A stretch of DNA of 64,000 nucleotides from Alistipes sp. (GTDB lineage Bacteria; Bacteroidota; Bacteroidia; Bacteroidales; Rikenellaceae). The notes beneath the pieces are model-generated. The model had not been told where the DNA came from. It was given only the letters and a program-made list of their open reading frames with translations, and searched no databases. Numbering within the stretch: position 1 is the first letter of the stretch; each line of letters starts with the position of its first letter. The translations under genes and the position numbers were made by a program. The DNA lies in contig JAHHQM010000001.1 in assembly GCA_020026395.1 (NCBI GenBank), positions 314,228 to 378,227 of the forward strand, read 5' to 3'. Below, piece by piece: positions 44,823 to 52,444 of the stretch.

Positions 44823-44853
44823 TTGTAATTATGAACCATTGTTCATATATTTG
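44823..44853 (+). promoter_or_regulatory. Promoter of the DUF134/NifX/MinD operon
   Basis: TTG (44823-44825), a 20-base spacer, then an exact TATATTTG (44846-44853), 64 bases before ATG 44917. A dyad occupies the spacer. A short GCCTC/GAGGC hairpin lies in the leader (about 44872-44885). Confidence 0.75.
44830..44847. promoter_or_regulatory. Probable operator dyad TATGAAC-N4-GTTCATA
   Basis: A perfect 7-base inverted repeat, TATGAAC (44830-44836) and GTTCATA (44841-44847), lies in the promoter spacer and overlaps the first two bases of the -7 box. A repressor bound here would block RNA polymerase. The first gene of the operon encodes a helix-turn-helix DUF134 protein, an obvious but untested candidate. 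Confidence 0.6.
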
Positions 44854-44916
44854 CAACGTAAGAAAGGCCTCGCAGGAGGCTTTTCGGTTTGCAGTCAGCG
44901 TTTTAAGCGAAAGACC

Positions 44917-45417
44917 ATGAAGGGAAGACCCAAGAATATTCGTAAAATATCGTTTATGCCTGCCGTTTCGGGGTTCAAGCCTTATGGCGATGCGGTGTCG
45001 GACAAGGAACCCGTATTCCTGTTTTACGAGGAGTACGAGTCGATCCGTCTGAACGATTACGAAAAGCATACGCAATGTGAGGCGGCCGAGGTGATGGGCG
45101 TTTCGCGTCCCACGTTCACGCGCATCTACATCCATGCCCGCGAAAAGATTGCCAAGGCGTTCGTCGAGGGGCGGCAGATCGTCGTCGAGGGCGGAAAAGT
45201 CGAGTTGGACGGTTCGTGGTTCGAGTGCGGGCGGTGTCATGCGATTTTTTCGGCCGACAAGACGCATCCCGACGTGTGTGCTCTGTGCGGAAGTCGCGAT
45301 ATTCACGCCTGTCGGCTGAATGACGGGCAGGATCTTAAGATGGATTGTGTGAACCCATGTTGCAAACGCAAAGGGCGCAAAGCCCCCTTTATCGGAAACA
45401 ACAACGAAAACAAATAA
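44917..45417 (+). CDS. DUF134 helix-turn-helix protein
   Basis: 166 residues from ATG 44917 (MKGRPKNIRKISFMP). DUF134 family: RPKxxRxI opening, then YEEYESIRLNDYEKHTQCEA and AAEVMGVSRPTFTRIYIHAR, a sigma-70-region-4-like helix-turn-helix. The C-terminus adds two CxxC pairs (FECGRCHAIF, VCALCGSRD) and a late CVNPCCKRKGRK, suggesting metal or cluster binding. First gene of the operon, 7 bases before the next. A redox- or metal-responsive regulator of this operon is inference. Confidence 0.85.
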   Translation: MKGRPKNIRKISFMPAVSGFKPYGDAVSDKEPVFLFYEEYESIRLNDYEKHTQCEAAEVMGVSRPTFTRIYIHAREKIAKAFVEGRQIVVEGGKVELDGSWFECGRCHAIFSADKTHPDVCALCGSRDIHACRLNDGQDLKMDCVNPCCKRKGRKAPFIGNNNENK

Positions 45418-45424
45418 AAATAAT

Positions 45425-45742
45425 ATGAAAGTAGCCATTACTTCGCGTGGTAATACCACCGAGTCGTTGATCGACGAGCGTTTCGGACGCTGTGCTTATT
45501 TCGCCCTGTACGACACCTGCACCCGTGAGGTGGAGTTTATGGAAAATTCGGCCAAGGATGCCCCCGAAGGTGCGGGCCCTGCGGCTGTGGCCATCGTGGC
45601 AGGCCGTGGCGCGGAGAAAATCATCTCGGGAGAGTTCGGATTCAAGATCAAGTCGATGCTTGAGGAGCTGAAAATCCAGATGGTCATTGTTAAGGAAGAA
45701 AAATCGGTCGGCGAGTTGATCGCCCTGATGCAGAACGAGTAA
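45425..45742 (+). CDS. NifX/NifB-family protein (orange-protein-like), first copy
   Basis: 105 residues of the dinitrogenase Fe-Mo cofactor biosynthesis fold (PF02579 type): MKVAITSRGNTTESLIDERFGRC-like opening with the RFGR motif (the RFGRCAYFALYD stretch), then EGAGPAAVAIVAGRGAEKII, a small RNase-H-like fold that binds metal clusters. There are no nitrogenase genes nearby. In Desulfovibrio such proteins bind a Mo-Cu-S cluster in the orange-protein complex. 23 bases precede the next gene. Confidence 0.85.
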   Translation: MKVAITSRGNTTESLIDERFGRCAYFALYDTCTREVEFMENSAKDAPEGAGPAAVAIVAGRGAEKIISGEFGFKIKSMLEELKIQMVIVKEEKSVGELIALMQNE

Positions 45743-45765
45743 AGAACCAAAAAAATCATAAAATC

Positions 45766-46104
45766 ATGAAAAAGACTATTGCTGTTCCCGTAACTGCGGG
45801 AGTATTGAGTTCGCATTTCGGACATTGCGAGATTTTCTATTTTGCCGAGACCGAGTCGGGTAAGATCCTCAGCGAGCGTATGCAGACTCCTCCCGAACAC
45901 GAGCCGGGTCTGTATCCCAAATGGGTGAAGGTTCAGGGTGCCGAGCTGGTGATTGGTGGCGGTATGGGTCAGCGTGCCCGCAACCTGTTCGACGAGCAGG
46001 GCGTGGCTTACATCGTAGGTGGCCCTGCATGGGAACCGCGCAAGGTTGTTGAAGCTTACCTCGAGGGTACGCTTCAGACGGGCGCAAATTCGTGTGACCA
46101 CTAA
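45766..46104 (+). CDS. NifX/NifB-family protein (orange-protein-like), second copy
   Basis: 112 residues, the same fold as the preceding gene but clearly diverged: IAVPVTAGVLSSHFGHCEIF (SHFGHC replacing the RFGRC of the first copy), then GAELVIGGGMGQRARNLFDE. The His/Cys pair in FGHCE could coordinate metal. The last base of its stop codon is the first base of the next ATG, so translation is coupled to the first MinD-type ATPase. Confidence 0.85.
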   Translation: MKKTIAVPVTAGVLSSHFGHCEIFYFAETESGKILSERMQTPPEHEPGLYPKWVKVQGAELVIGGGMGQRARNLFDEQGVAYIVGGPAWEPRKVVEAYLEGTLQTGANSCDH

Positions 46105-46976
46105 TGAAAATCGCAATCGCAAGCGGTAAGGGAGGAACCGGCAAAACATTCCTTTCCACGAACCTCTTCGCGCTGATTCGTCGTGAGGGACTTCGGGTTG
46201 CAATGGTTGATTGCGACGCCGAGGTGCCGAACGATGTGGTGTTCGTAAAGGGCGAGGTGCGGGAAAGGCATGAGGTGCGGGTTTTGTGTCCCGAGATCGA
46301 CACGGAGCGGTGCGTGAAGTGCGGGTTGTGTGCGCGAAATTGCGCCTTCCATGCCATCACGTGTCTGCCGCAGTTGGGGTACATTCGTCTTTTGGGCGAT
46401 TTGTGCCACGGGTGTGGTGCGTGTCTGGATGAGTGTCCAGAGGAGGCGATCCGAGAGGGTTGGAAGCGTGTTGGGCAGGTGACGGCTTACGATTGCGGCA
46501 AAGATGCGGCGCTGTACGAGGCGCGGTTGGACGAGGGACAGCATTCGCCCGTCGGGGTCATTCGCGAGGCGGTACGGAGTGCCGAAAAATTCGGGGCAGA
46601 TGTCTTGATTCTGGATGCTCCGCCGGGGTGTTCGTGTCCGTTTGTCAATACGGTAAAAGAGGCCGATCGGGTGATTCTTATTACCGAGCCTACACCGTTC
46701 GGATTGAGCGACTTGCGTCATACGGTCGATGTGTTGCGCCGTATGGGAAAATCCTTCTCGGTGGTGATCAATCGTGCCGATTTGGGCGATGATACGCTGC
46801 GACGTTGGTTGCAGGCGGAAGGGATCGAATTGTCGGCCGAAATTCCCTATTCGGAGGAGGTGGCTTCGTTCTATTCGGGCGGAGCGCTTGTCATCGATCG
46901 GATGCCCGAAATGGAGCGGGTATTCCGCGGGTTATATCAAAAAATTGTGCGCCATGAAGAAGATTGCCGTAATTAG
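46104..46976 (+). CDS. MinD/Mrp-family ATPase with inserted 2[4Fe-4S] ferredoxin domain, first copy
   Basis: 290 residues. Deviant Walker A GKGGTGKT (9-16), then MVDCDAEVPND. Two ferredoxin cysteine clusters are inserted after it: CVKCGLCARNC and CHGCGACLDEC. The remaining P-loop motifs (LILDAPPGCSCP, VINRADLGDD) complete the ATPase. Tandem pairs of this protein type accompany NifX-like proteins in archaea, clostridia and Desulfovibrio (orange-protein complex). Cytoplasmic; ATP-dependent cluster handling is a reasonable inference. Confidence 0.9.
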   Translation: MKIAIASGKGGTGKTFLSTNLFALIRREGLRVAMVDCDAEVPNDVVFVKGEVRERHEVRVLCPEIDTERCVKCGLCARNCAFHAITCLPQLGYIRLLGDLCHGCGACLDECPEEAIREGWKRVGQVTAYDCGKDAALYEARLDEGQHSPVGVIREAVRSAEKFGADVLILDAPPGCSCPFVNTVKEADRVILITEPTPFGLSDLRHTVDVLRRMGKSFSVVINRADLGDDTLRRWLQAEGIELSAEIPYSEEVASFYSGGALVIDRMPEMERVFRGLYQKIVRHEEDCRN

Positions 46977-47820
46977 CGGAAAGGGCGGAAGCGGAAAATC
47001 GAGCGTTACGGCGGCGTTGATTTCTCTGGCGGGTCGGGTTGTGGCGGTCGATTGCGATGTCGATGCTTCGAATCTGCCGTTGCTTTTCGAGCATCGGGTG
47101 CGCACAGAAGGGCGGTTTGCGTCGGGCGACGAGTTGATCATCGACAAGAATCGTTGCATCGGTTGCGGGCTGTGTGTCGAGCGGTGTCGTTACGGTGCTT
47201 TGCGGCTCAACGAAGAGCGCGTGGCGGTGGGCGACGAATTGGCGTGCGAGGCGTGCGGACTATGCGTGCGGATTTGCGGACGGCAGGCCATCACGTTGCG
47301 CGAAGTGGAACGCAGTGAGGTCTTTATCAGCGACTTTGCGTACGGGGTAATGGTACACGGAAATCTCTATCCGGGGGATGATAATTCGGGAAAGATGATT
47401 GCCCGTTTGCGCGAAGAGGCCGACCGCGAGGCCGAAGCCGAAAGAATCGGCGTGCAGATTTTGGATGGCCCTCCGGGAATCGGTTGCCCCGTTTTATCGA
47501 CCGTCACGGGTATGGATCGCGTGGTGATCGTGGTCGAACCCACGTTGTCGGGAATGTCCGATCTGAAGCGTGCCCATCGGGTGGCGTCGGAATTCTGCAA
47601 GGATATTGTGGTAGTGATCAACAAAGCCGATATTAACGAAGATAACCGATTGGAAATCGGACGCTTCTGCCGTGAAAACGGATTGGAGGTCGTGGCCGAG
47701 TTGCCCTTCTCGAAAGAGATGGTCATGGCACAGCTGAATTGTCGGAGCATTGTCGAATATGTCCCCAAATCGGAGTGTGCTCTTCGCTTGAAAGAAGCCT
47801 GCCGAAAGATCCTCGGATAA
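46954..47820 (+). CDS. MinD/Mrp-family ATPase with inserted 2[4Fe-4S] ferredoxin domain, second copy
   Basis: 288 residues from ATG 46954, overlapping the previous gene by 23 bases. Walker A GKGGSGKS, VAVDCDVDASN, cysteine clusters CIGCGLCVERC and CEACGLCVRIC, then ILDGPPGIGCPV and VINKADINEDN. It is paralogous to the previous gene rather than a recent duplicate, so the two likely form a heterodimer. Last gene of the operon, followed by a hairpin terminator. Confidence 0.9.
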   Translation: MKKIAVISGKGGSGKSSVTAALISLAGRVVAVDCDVDASNLPLLFEHRVRTEGRFASGDELIIDKNRCIGCGLCVERCRYGALRLNEERVAVGDELACEACGLCVRICGRQAITLREVERSEVFISDFAYGVMVHGNLYPGDDNSGKMIARLREEADREAEAERIGVQILDGPPGIGCPVLSTVTGMDRVVIVVEPTLSGMSDLKRAHRVASEFCKDIVVVINKADINEDNRLEIGRFCRENGLEVVAELPFSKEMVMAQLNCRSIVEYVPKSECALRLKEACRKILG

Positions 47821-47845
47821 GTCCCTATCCCGAACGAAAAAGTGA

Positions 47846-47880
47846 ATAAAGGTGTTGCAGGTGTTGCGACACCTTTTGTG
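47846..47880 (+). terminator. Terminator of the NifX/MinD operon
   Basis: AAAGGTGT (47848-47855) pairs with ACACCTTT (47869-47876) around a 13-base loop, followed by T residues. Moderate strength. Confidence 0.6.
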
Positions 47881-47883
47881 TTA

Positions 47884-47913
47884 TTGTTTTTTGCGGGTAA
47901 TTTCGTATATTTG
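47884..47913 (+). promoter_or_regulatory. lepA promoter
   Basis: TTG (47884-47886), a 19-base spacer, then an exact TATATTTG (47906-47913), 20 bases before the lepA ATG. Confidence 0.75.
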
Positions 47914-47933
47914 CGCACATTTTAAAACAGACT

Positions 47934-49724
47934 ATGAAAAACATACGCAACTTCTGCATCATCGCCCATATCGACCACGGTAAATCTACGCTTGCCGACC
48001 GTTTGCTGGAAAAGACAAACACCCTCAATCAGCGCGAGATGCAAGCGCAGGTGCTCGATGACATGGAGCTGGAGCGCGAAAAAGGTATCACCATCAAGAG
48101 CCACGCCATTCAGATGGAATATACGGCTCGTAACGGTGAAAAATATAAACTCAATCTGATCGATACCCCGGGACACGTCGATTTTTCGTACGAAGTGTCG
48201 CGTGCCATCGCTTCGTGTGAGGGTGCACTTCTGGTCGTCGATTCGACGCAGGGTATTCAGGCACAGACCATTTCGAACCTCTATCTGGCTTTGGGTCACG
48301 ACCTGGAGATTATCCCCGTGTTGAACAAAATCGACATGCCGTCGTCGATGGTCGATGAGGTGAAGGACCAGGTGGTGGATCTGATCGGTTGCAAACCCGA
48401 GGACATCCTCCTTGCGTCAGGTAAGACGGGTGAGGGGGTCGAGGATATTCTGGAGGCCATCGTGGAACGTATTCCCGCTCCGGAGGGTGACGAGAATGCG
48501 CCCCTTCAGGCTTTGATCTTTGACTCGGTGTTCAATCCGTTCCGCGGTATCATCGCTTATTTCCGCGTCTTCAACGGTAAGTTGCGTAAAGGAGAACACG
48601 TCAAATTCTTCAATACGGGCAGCGAGTATGATGCCGATGAGGTCGGCGTATTGAAACTCAAGATGCAGCCCACGAAGGAGGTTTGTGCCGGAGATGTGGG
48701 TTACATCTGCTCGGGTATCAAGACTTCGTCGGAGGTGAAGGTCGGCGATACGATCATCTCGACGGCTAATCCCGCCCATGCGGCCATTGCCGGTTTCGAG
48801 GATGTGAAGCCGATGGTGTTTGCGGGTGTTTATCCCGTGGAGGCCGACCAGTACGAAGATTTGCGTGCGTCGCTCGAGAAATTGCAGTTGAACGACGCGT
48901 CGCTGACGTTCGAACCCGAGAGCTCGCTGGCGTTGGGATTCGGATTCCGTTGCGGTTTCCTCGGTCTGCTGCACATGGAGATTATTCAGGAGCGTTTGTA
49001 CCGCGAATTCGACATGGATGTGATCACGACCGTGCCGAACGTGTCGTACCGCATCACGACAACCTCGGGTGAGGTGGTCGAGGTACACAACCCGTCGGGA
49101 TTGCCCGAGGTGACGAAGATCGCGTCGATCGAAGAGCCGTACATCCTGGCGCAGATCATCACCAAAACCGATTTTCTGGGTAATGTCCTCAAATTGTGCA
49201 TCGACAAGCGAGGCACGATGAAGAATCAGACCTACATCACGACCGATCGTGTCGAGGTGAATTTCGATATGCCGTTGTCGGAGATCGTCTTCGACTTCTA
49301 CGATAAACTGAAGAGTATTTCGAAGGGTTATGCCTCGTTCGACTATCACCGCACGGGATATCAGCCTTCGAAGCTTGTCAAGCTCGATATTCTGCTGAAC
49401 TCGGAGCCTGTCGATGCGCTCTCGTCGCTGATTTATGCCGATCATGCCTACGACTTCGGCCGCAAGATGTGCGAGAAGTTGAAGGAGCTGATCCCGCGTC
49501 AGCAGTTCGATATTGCCATTCAGGCCGCCATCGGTGCCAAGATCATCGCCCGCGAAACGGTCAAGGCCGTGCGTAAGGATGTGACGGCGAAGTGTTACGG
49601 TGGTGATATTTCGCGTAAACGTAAGTTGCTCGAAAAGCAGAAGAAGGGTAAGAAACGTATGCGTCAGATCGGTAATGTAGAGGTCCCGCAGTCGGCATTC
49701 CTCGCAGTGTTGAAAATGGATTAA
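47934..49724 (+). CDS. lepA: Elongation factor 4 (LepA)
   Basis: 596 residues. Translational GTPase that acts on stalled or misaligned ribosomes. G1 AHIDHGKSTLADRL, G3 DTPGHVDFSYE, G4 NKIDMPSS. The LepA-specific C-terminal domain is present (YGGDISRKRKLLEKQKKGKK). Five bases separate it from the acyl-CoA ligase gene, implying co-transcription. Confidence 0.97.
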   Translation: MKNIRNFCIIAHIDHGKSTLADRLLEKTNTLNQREMQAQVLDDMELEREKGITIKSHAIQMEYTARNGEKYKLNLIDTPGHVDFSYEVSRAIASCEGALLVVDSTQGIQAQTISNLYLALGHDLEIIPVLNKIDMPSSMVDEVKDQVVDLIGCKPEDILLASGKTGEGVEDILEAIVERIPAPEGDENAPLQALIFDSVFNPFRGIIAYFRVFNGKLRKGEHVKFFNTGSEYDADEVGVLKLKMQPTKEVCAGDVGYICSGIKTSSEVKVGDTIISTANPAHAAIAGFEDVKPMVFAGVYPVEADQYEDLRASLEKLQLNDASLTFEPESSLALGFGFRCGFLGLLHMEIIQERLYREFDMDVITTVPNVSYRITTTSGEVVEVHNPSGLPEVTKIASIEEPYILAQIITKTDFLGNVLKLCIDKRGTMKNQTYITTDRVEVNFDMPLSEIVFDFYDKLKSISKGYASFDYHRTGYQPSKLVKLDILLNSEPVDALSSLIYADHAYDFGRKMCEKLKELIPRQQFDIAIQAAIGAKIIARETVKAVRKDVTAKCYGGDISRKRKLLEKQKKGKKRMRQIGNVEVPQSAFLAVLKMD

Positions 49725-49729
49725 AAAAA

Positions 49730-51637
49730 ATGAAGAAAACAATTATCGACCTGTTCGAAGAATCGGTCGCAAAATATGGCAAAAAAACGTTCCTCCTGGA
49801 GAAACGTCATCACGAATTTCAACCGACGACCTACGCCGAAACCAAGGTGCAGGCGTTGGAAGTGGGTGCGGGTTTGATGTCGCTCGGCGTGCGACTCAAA
49901 GACAAAGTCGCAATTCTGGCCGAGGGTAGCAATGCATGGATCATCTCCGAGTTGGGTATGTTCTATGCGGGTGCGATCAGCGTGCCGTTGTCGGTGAAGT
50001 TGGAGGAGTCGAACGATCTTTTGTTCCGTCTGCATCATGCCGAGGTTTCGACCATCTTCGTGTCGAAGCAGCAGTTGCCGAAAATTCGCCGCATCCGCGA
50101 GCAGTTGCCGTTGGTTAAGAATATCATCGTATTCGGCAGTATTCCGCTCGAAAACGAAGAGATTGCCTACGGCACGTTGAAGCGTCTGGGTCGCGAATAT
50201 CTGCCTGAGCATCGTCAGGAGTTGTTGGATCGTGCGACAGCTTTGGTGAACGACGATATTGCAACGATCACCTACACGTCGGGTACGACGTCCGATCCGA
50301 AGGGCGTAATTCTGACACACCGCAACTACACGGCCAATGTCGAGCAGTCGTTGTCGCTGATGGATATTCCGTCGTGGTTCCGTACGTTGATCATCCTGCC
50401 GTTGGATCACTGCTTCGCGCATGTGGTCGGTTTCTACATCATGATTGCCTGTGGTGCAACGGTTGCCACGGTGCAGATCGGCAAGACCCCGATGGAGACC
50501 TTGAAAAATATTCCGCTCAACATCAAGGAGGTGAAGCCTCATTTCCTGTTGTCGGTGCCTGCTCTGGCCAAGAATTTCCGCAAGGGTATTGAGTCGTCGA
50601 TTCACAAGAGCGGCAAGGTGGCCGAGGCGTTGTTTCGTGTGGCGTTGAAGACTGCCTATATTTACAACGGGGACGGATTCTCGAAAGGCAAGGGTTGGAG
50701 ATGGCTGCTGAAGCCCGTAGTGGGGTTGTTCGACCTCATTTTGTTTCGCAAGGTGCGTCAGGCATTTGGTGGAGAGCTGAAGTTCTTCGTCGGTGGCGGT
50801 GCGTTGCTCGATTCGGAGTTGCAGCGTTTTTATTATGCCATCGGCATTCCCATGTTCCAGGGTTACGGCCTTTCGGAGGCTACGCCCGTTATTTCGAGTA
50901 ATGCGCCCGGACACGGATATCACCGTTTCGGTTCGTCGGGTAAGATTGTCGCTCCGCTGGAGTTGAGAATCGAGGATGAGGAAGGACGTGAATTGCCGCG
51001 CGGTGTGAAGGGCGAGATCGTCATCAAGGGTGAAAACGTGATGGCGGGTTACTGGAAGAATCCCGAAGCATCGGCCGACACGGTTCGTGACGGATGGTTG
51101 CACACGGGTGATATGGGTTACGTGTCGGAGGATGATTTCCTCTATGTATTGGGTCGTTTTAAGAGCCTTCTGATTGCATCGGATGGCGAGAAATACAGTC
51201 CCGAGGGCATGGAGGAGTCGATTGCCGACAAATCGGCCTACATTGACCAAATTCTGATCTACAACAACCAGTCGCCGTTTACGGGTGCGATTGTCGTGCC
51301 GAACAAGGAGGCATTGCGTCGTGAATTGGAGGCGCGTGGTGTTTCGGTGGAAGAGCGTGCACGGGTAGCCTCGGAGATTCTCGGTGGCGAGATTGACGCT
51401 TATCGCGGCAAGGGTATCTATGCGGGTGAATTCCCCGAACGTTGGCTGCCCGCGGGATTGGCGATTGTCGAAGAGGCGTTCACCGAGCAGAACGGTCTGG
51501 TCAATTCGACCATGAAGATCGTGCGCGGTAAGGTGGAAGAGCACTTCAAGGATCGCATTGATTACCTCTACACGCCCGAAGGCCGCAAGGTGGATAATCC
51601 CCGAAATATGGAGTCGCTTAAGAAGATTTTGGCGTAA
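49730..51637 (+). CDS. Long-chain fatty-acid-CoA ligase (AMP-binding)
   Basis: 635 residues, ANL superfamily. P-loop ITYTSGTTSDPKGVIL, A5 motif GYGLSEATPVISS, A7 DGWLHTGDMGY and A8 GRFKSLLIASDGEKYSPEGM are complete. The length and the MAGYWKNPEASADTV segment suit long-chain acyl-CoA (FadD-like) or acyl-ACP synthetases. Located directly after lepA. Substrate chain length cannot be told. Confidence 0.88.
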   Translation: MKKTIIDLFEESVAKYGKKTFLLEKRHHEFQPTTYAETKVQALEVGAGLMSLGVRLKDKVAILAEGSNAWIISELGMFYAGAISVPLSVKLEESNDLLFRLHHAEVSTIFVSKQQLPKIRRIREQLPLVKNIIVFGSIPLENEEIAYGTLKRLGREYLPEHRQELLDRATALVNDDIATITYTSGTTSDPKGVILTHRNYTANVEQSLSLMDIPSWFRTLIILPLDHCFAHVVGFYIMIACGATVATVQIGKTPMETLKNIPLNIKEVKPHFLLSVPALAKNFRKGIESSIHKSGKVAEALFRVALKTAYIYNGDGFSKGKGWRWLLKPVVGLFDLILFRKVRQAFGGELKFFVGGGALLDSELQRFYYAIGIPMFQGYGLSEATPVISSNAPGHGYHRFGSSGKIVAPLELRIEDEEGRELPRGVKGEIVIKGENVMAGYWKNPEASADTVRDGWLHTGDMGYVSEDDFLYVLGRFKSLLIASDGEKYSPEGMEESIADKSAYIDQILIYNNQSPFTGAIVVPNKEALRRELEARGVSVEERARVASEILGGEIDAYRGKGIYAGEFPERWLPAGLAIVEEAFTEQNGLVNSTMKIVRGKVEEHFKDRIDYLYTPEGRKVDNPRNMESLKKILA

Positions 51638-51662
51638 GCATATAAAATGGACGGCAAAAAAG

Positions 51663-51693
51663 TTGGATGACACGAAAAATCGACCTATCTTTG
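51663..51693 (+). promoter_or_regulatory. tRNA-Gly promoter
   Basis: TTG (51663-51665), a 20-base spacer, then an exact TATCTTTG (51686-51693), 10 bases before the tRNA. Confidence 0.8.
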
Positions 51694-51703
51694 TTGTCCG
51701 AAT

Positions 51704-51776
51704 GCGGAAGTAGCTCAGTTGGTAGAGCATCAGCTTCCCAAGCTGAGGGTCACGGGTTCGAGTCCCGCTTTCCGCT
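51704..51776 (+). tRNA. tRNA-Gly (anticodon CCC)
   Basis: 73 bases that fold as a cloverleaf. Acceptor GCGGAAG pairs with TTTCCGC (one G-T), the D stem is GCTC/GAGC, the anticodon stem is TCAGC/GCTGA with loop TTCCCAA (anticodon CCC at 51737-51739), and the T stem is CGGG/CCCG with GTTCGAG. The discriminator is T, as expected for glycine. CCA is not encoded. It is the only tRNA in the window and borders the accessory island. Confidence 0.96.
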
Positions 51777-51792
51777 CGTAAATACCTTATTT

Positions 51793-51830
51793 TCAAGGCA
51801 CCAGCATGAATTTGCTGGTGCCTTTCTTTA
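51793..51830 (+). terminator. Terminator after tRNA-Gly
   Basis: A 12-base perfect stem AAGGCACCAGCA (51795-51806) with TGCTGGTGCCTT (51813-51824), loop TGAATT, then TCTTTATTT. Confidence 0.92.
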
Positions 51831-52045
51831 TTTAAAAACTGGTGTTCAGTGTGTTTGGTGATACTATTTAACGATACCTCAAGCGTGAAATAGTCCAAAT
51901 TAGGTCTGATTTATTAATCTGTTAATAATCAATAATATACATGATTTAGGTGGGTGTAGAAGAACATATGTGGACATGTCTTTTCCTATCGTGTGTAGAC
52001 AAAGTGTCCCTCTAGTCTCCGAAAAGTGCTGAAGGGACAAATTGG

Positions 52046-52092
52046 CAAAAACGGAGCAGACTGTTACAGCAAAAACGGCCATGCTGTTACAG
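52046..52092. repeat. Two tandem 23-24-base repeats at an IS21-type end
   Basis: Two adjacent copies, 52046-52069 and 52070-52092, share CAAAAACGG at the front and CTGTTACAG at the back, with 5-6 variable bases between. Repeated sites of this kind lie at the ends of IS21-family elements, where the transposase binds. They sit on the downstream side of the IstB remnant, where such an end is expected. Confidence 0.6.
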
Positions 52093-52124
52093 TTCTGATG
52101 TGGCAAACTTAATATTTTTTTCTT

Positions 52125-52290
52125 AACAGGAAGCTGGCTCGCGAAAATGGTTGATTTATTACCATGCCTGTCATCGATGACTTTCATCAGGTCAAGTACC
52201 TGTTCAGCCGTGAGCTTTTTTATCGCAAAGTCGTCCAGTATGAGAAGATCAAACTGAGACAGACGTTCGAAGAGTTTGGGAAGCCTGCTT
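52125..52290 (-). pseudogene. IstB remnant of an IS21-family insertion sequence
   Basis: The minus strand reads SRLPKLFERLSQFDLLILDD, then FAIKKLTAEQVLDLMKVIDD, then RHGNKSTIFASQLPV. This is the Walker B and sensor region of IstB, the AAA+ helper ATPase of IS21 elements. The N-terminal Walker A half is gone upstream of 52290 and the homology stops abruptly after SQLPV at 52125, with unrelated codons continuing. No istA is present. The element is dead and lies between tRNA-Gly and the recombinase. Confidence 0.82.
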
Positions 52291-52444
52291 TCTATGCATG
52301 CCTTTTTTTGTTGATCGTTATTCGGGACTCGTTCCTCTGGCTTGATGCCGTTTTTTTAGAAAAGTTGAGTGCTCGGAAATACTTTGTTTTGAAAAGTTGG
52401 AGTTATATAAATCACATTTTCTAATCAAACATCATAAAAAGATT

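Larger units (their letters stand above)
51838..52444. other. AT-rich intergenic stretch with IS debris
   Basis: About 600 bases between the tRNA terminator and the recombinase start. Apart from the IstB remnant and the tandem repeats no gene is visible. The open frames on the plus strand here are antisense to the IstB remnant. Confidence 0.6.

Noticed and set aside
45425..46104. Nitrogenase cofactor biosynthesis
   Set aside because: The NifX-like fold alone is not evidence of nitrogen fixation; no nif structural or scaffold genes are in the window.
52164..52424. Plus-strand open frame of 86 codons beginning MPVIDDFHQ
   Set aside because: It is the antisense of the IstB remnant, whose minus-strand translation is clearly homologous.
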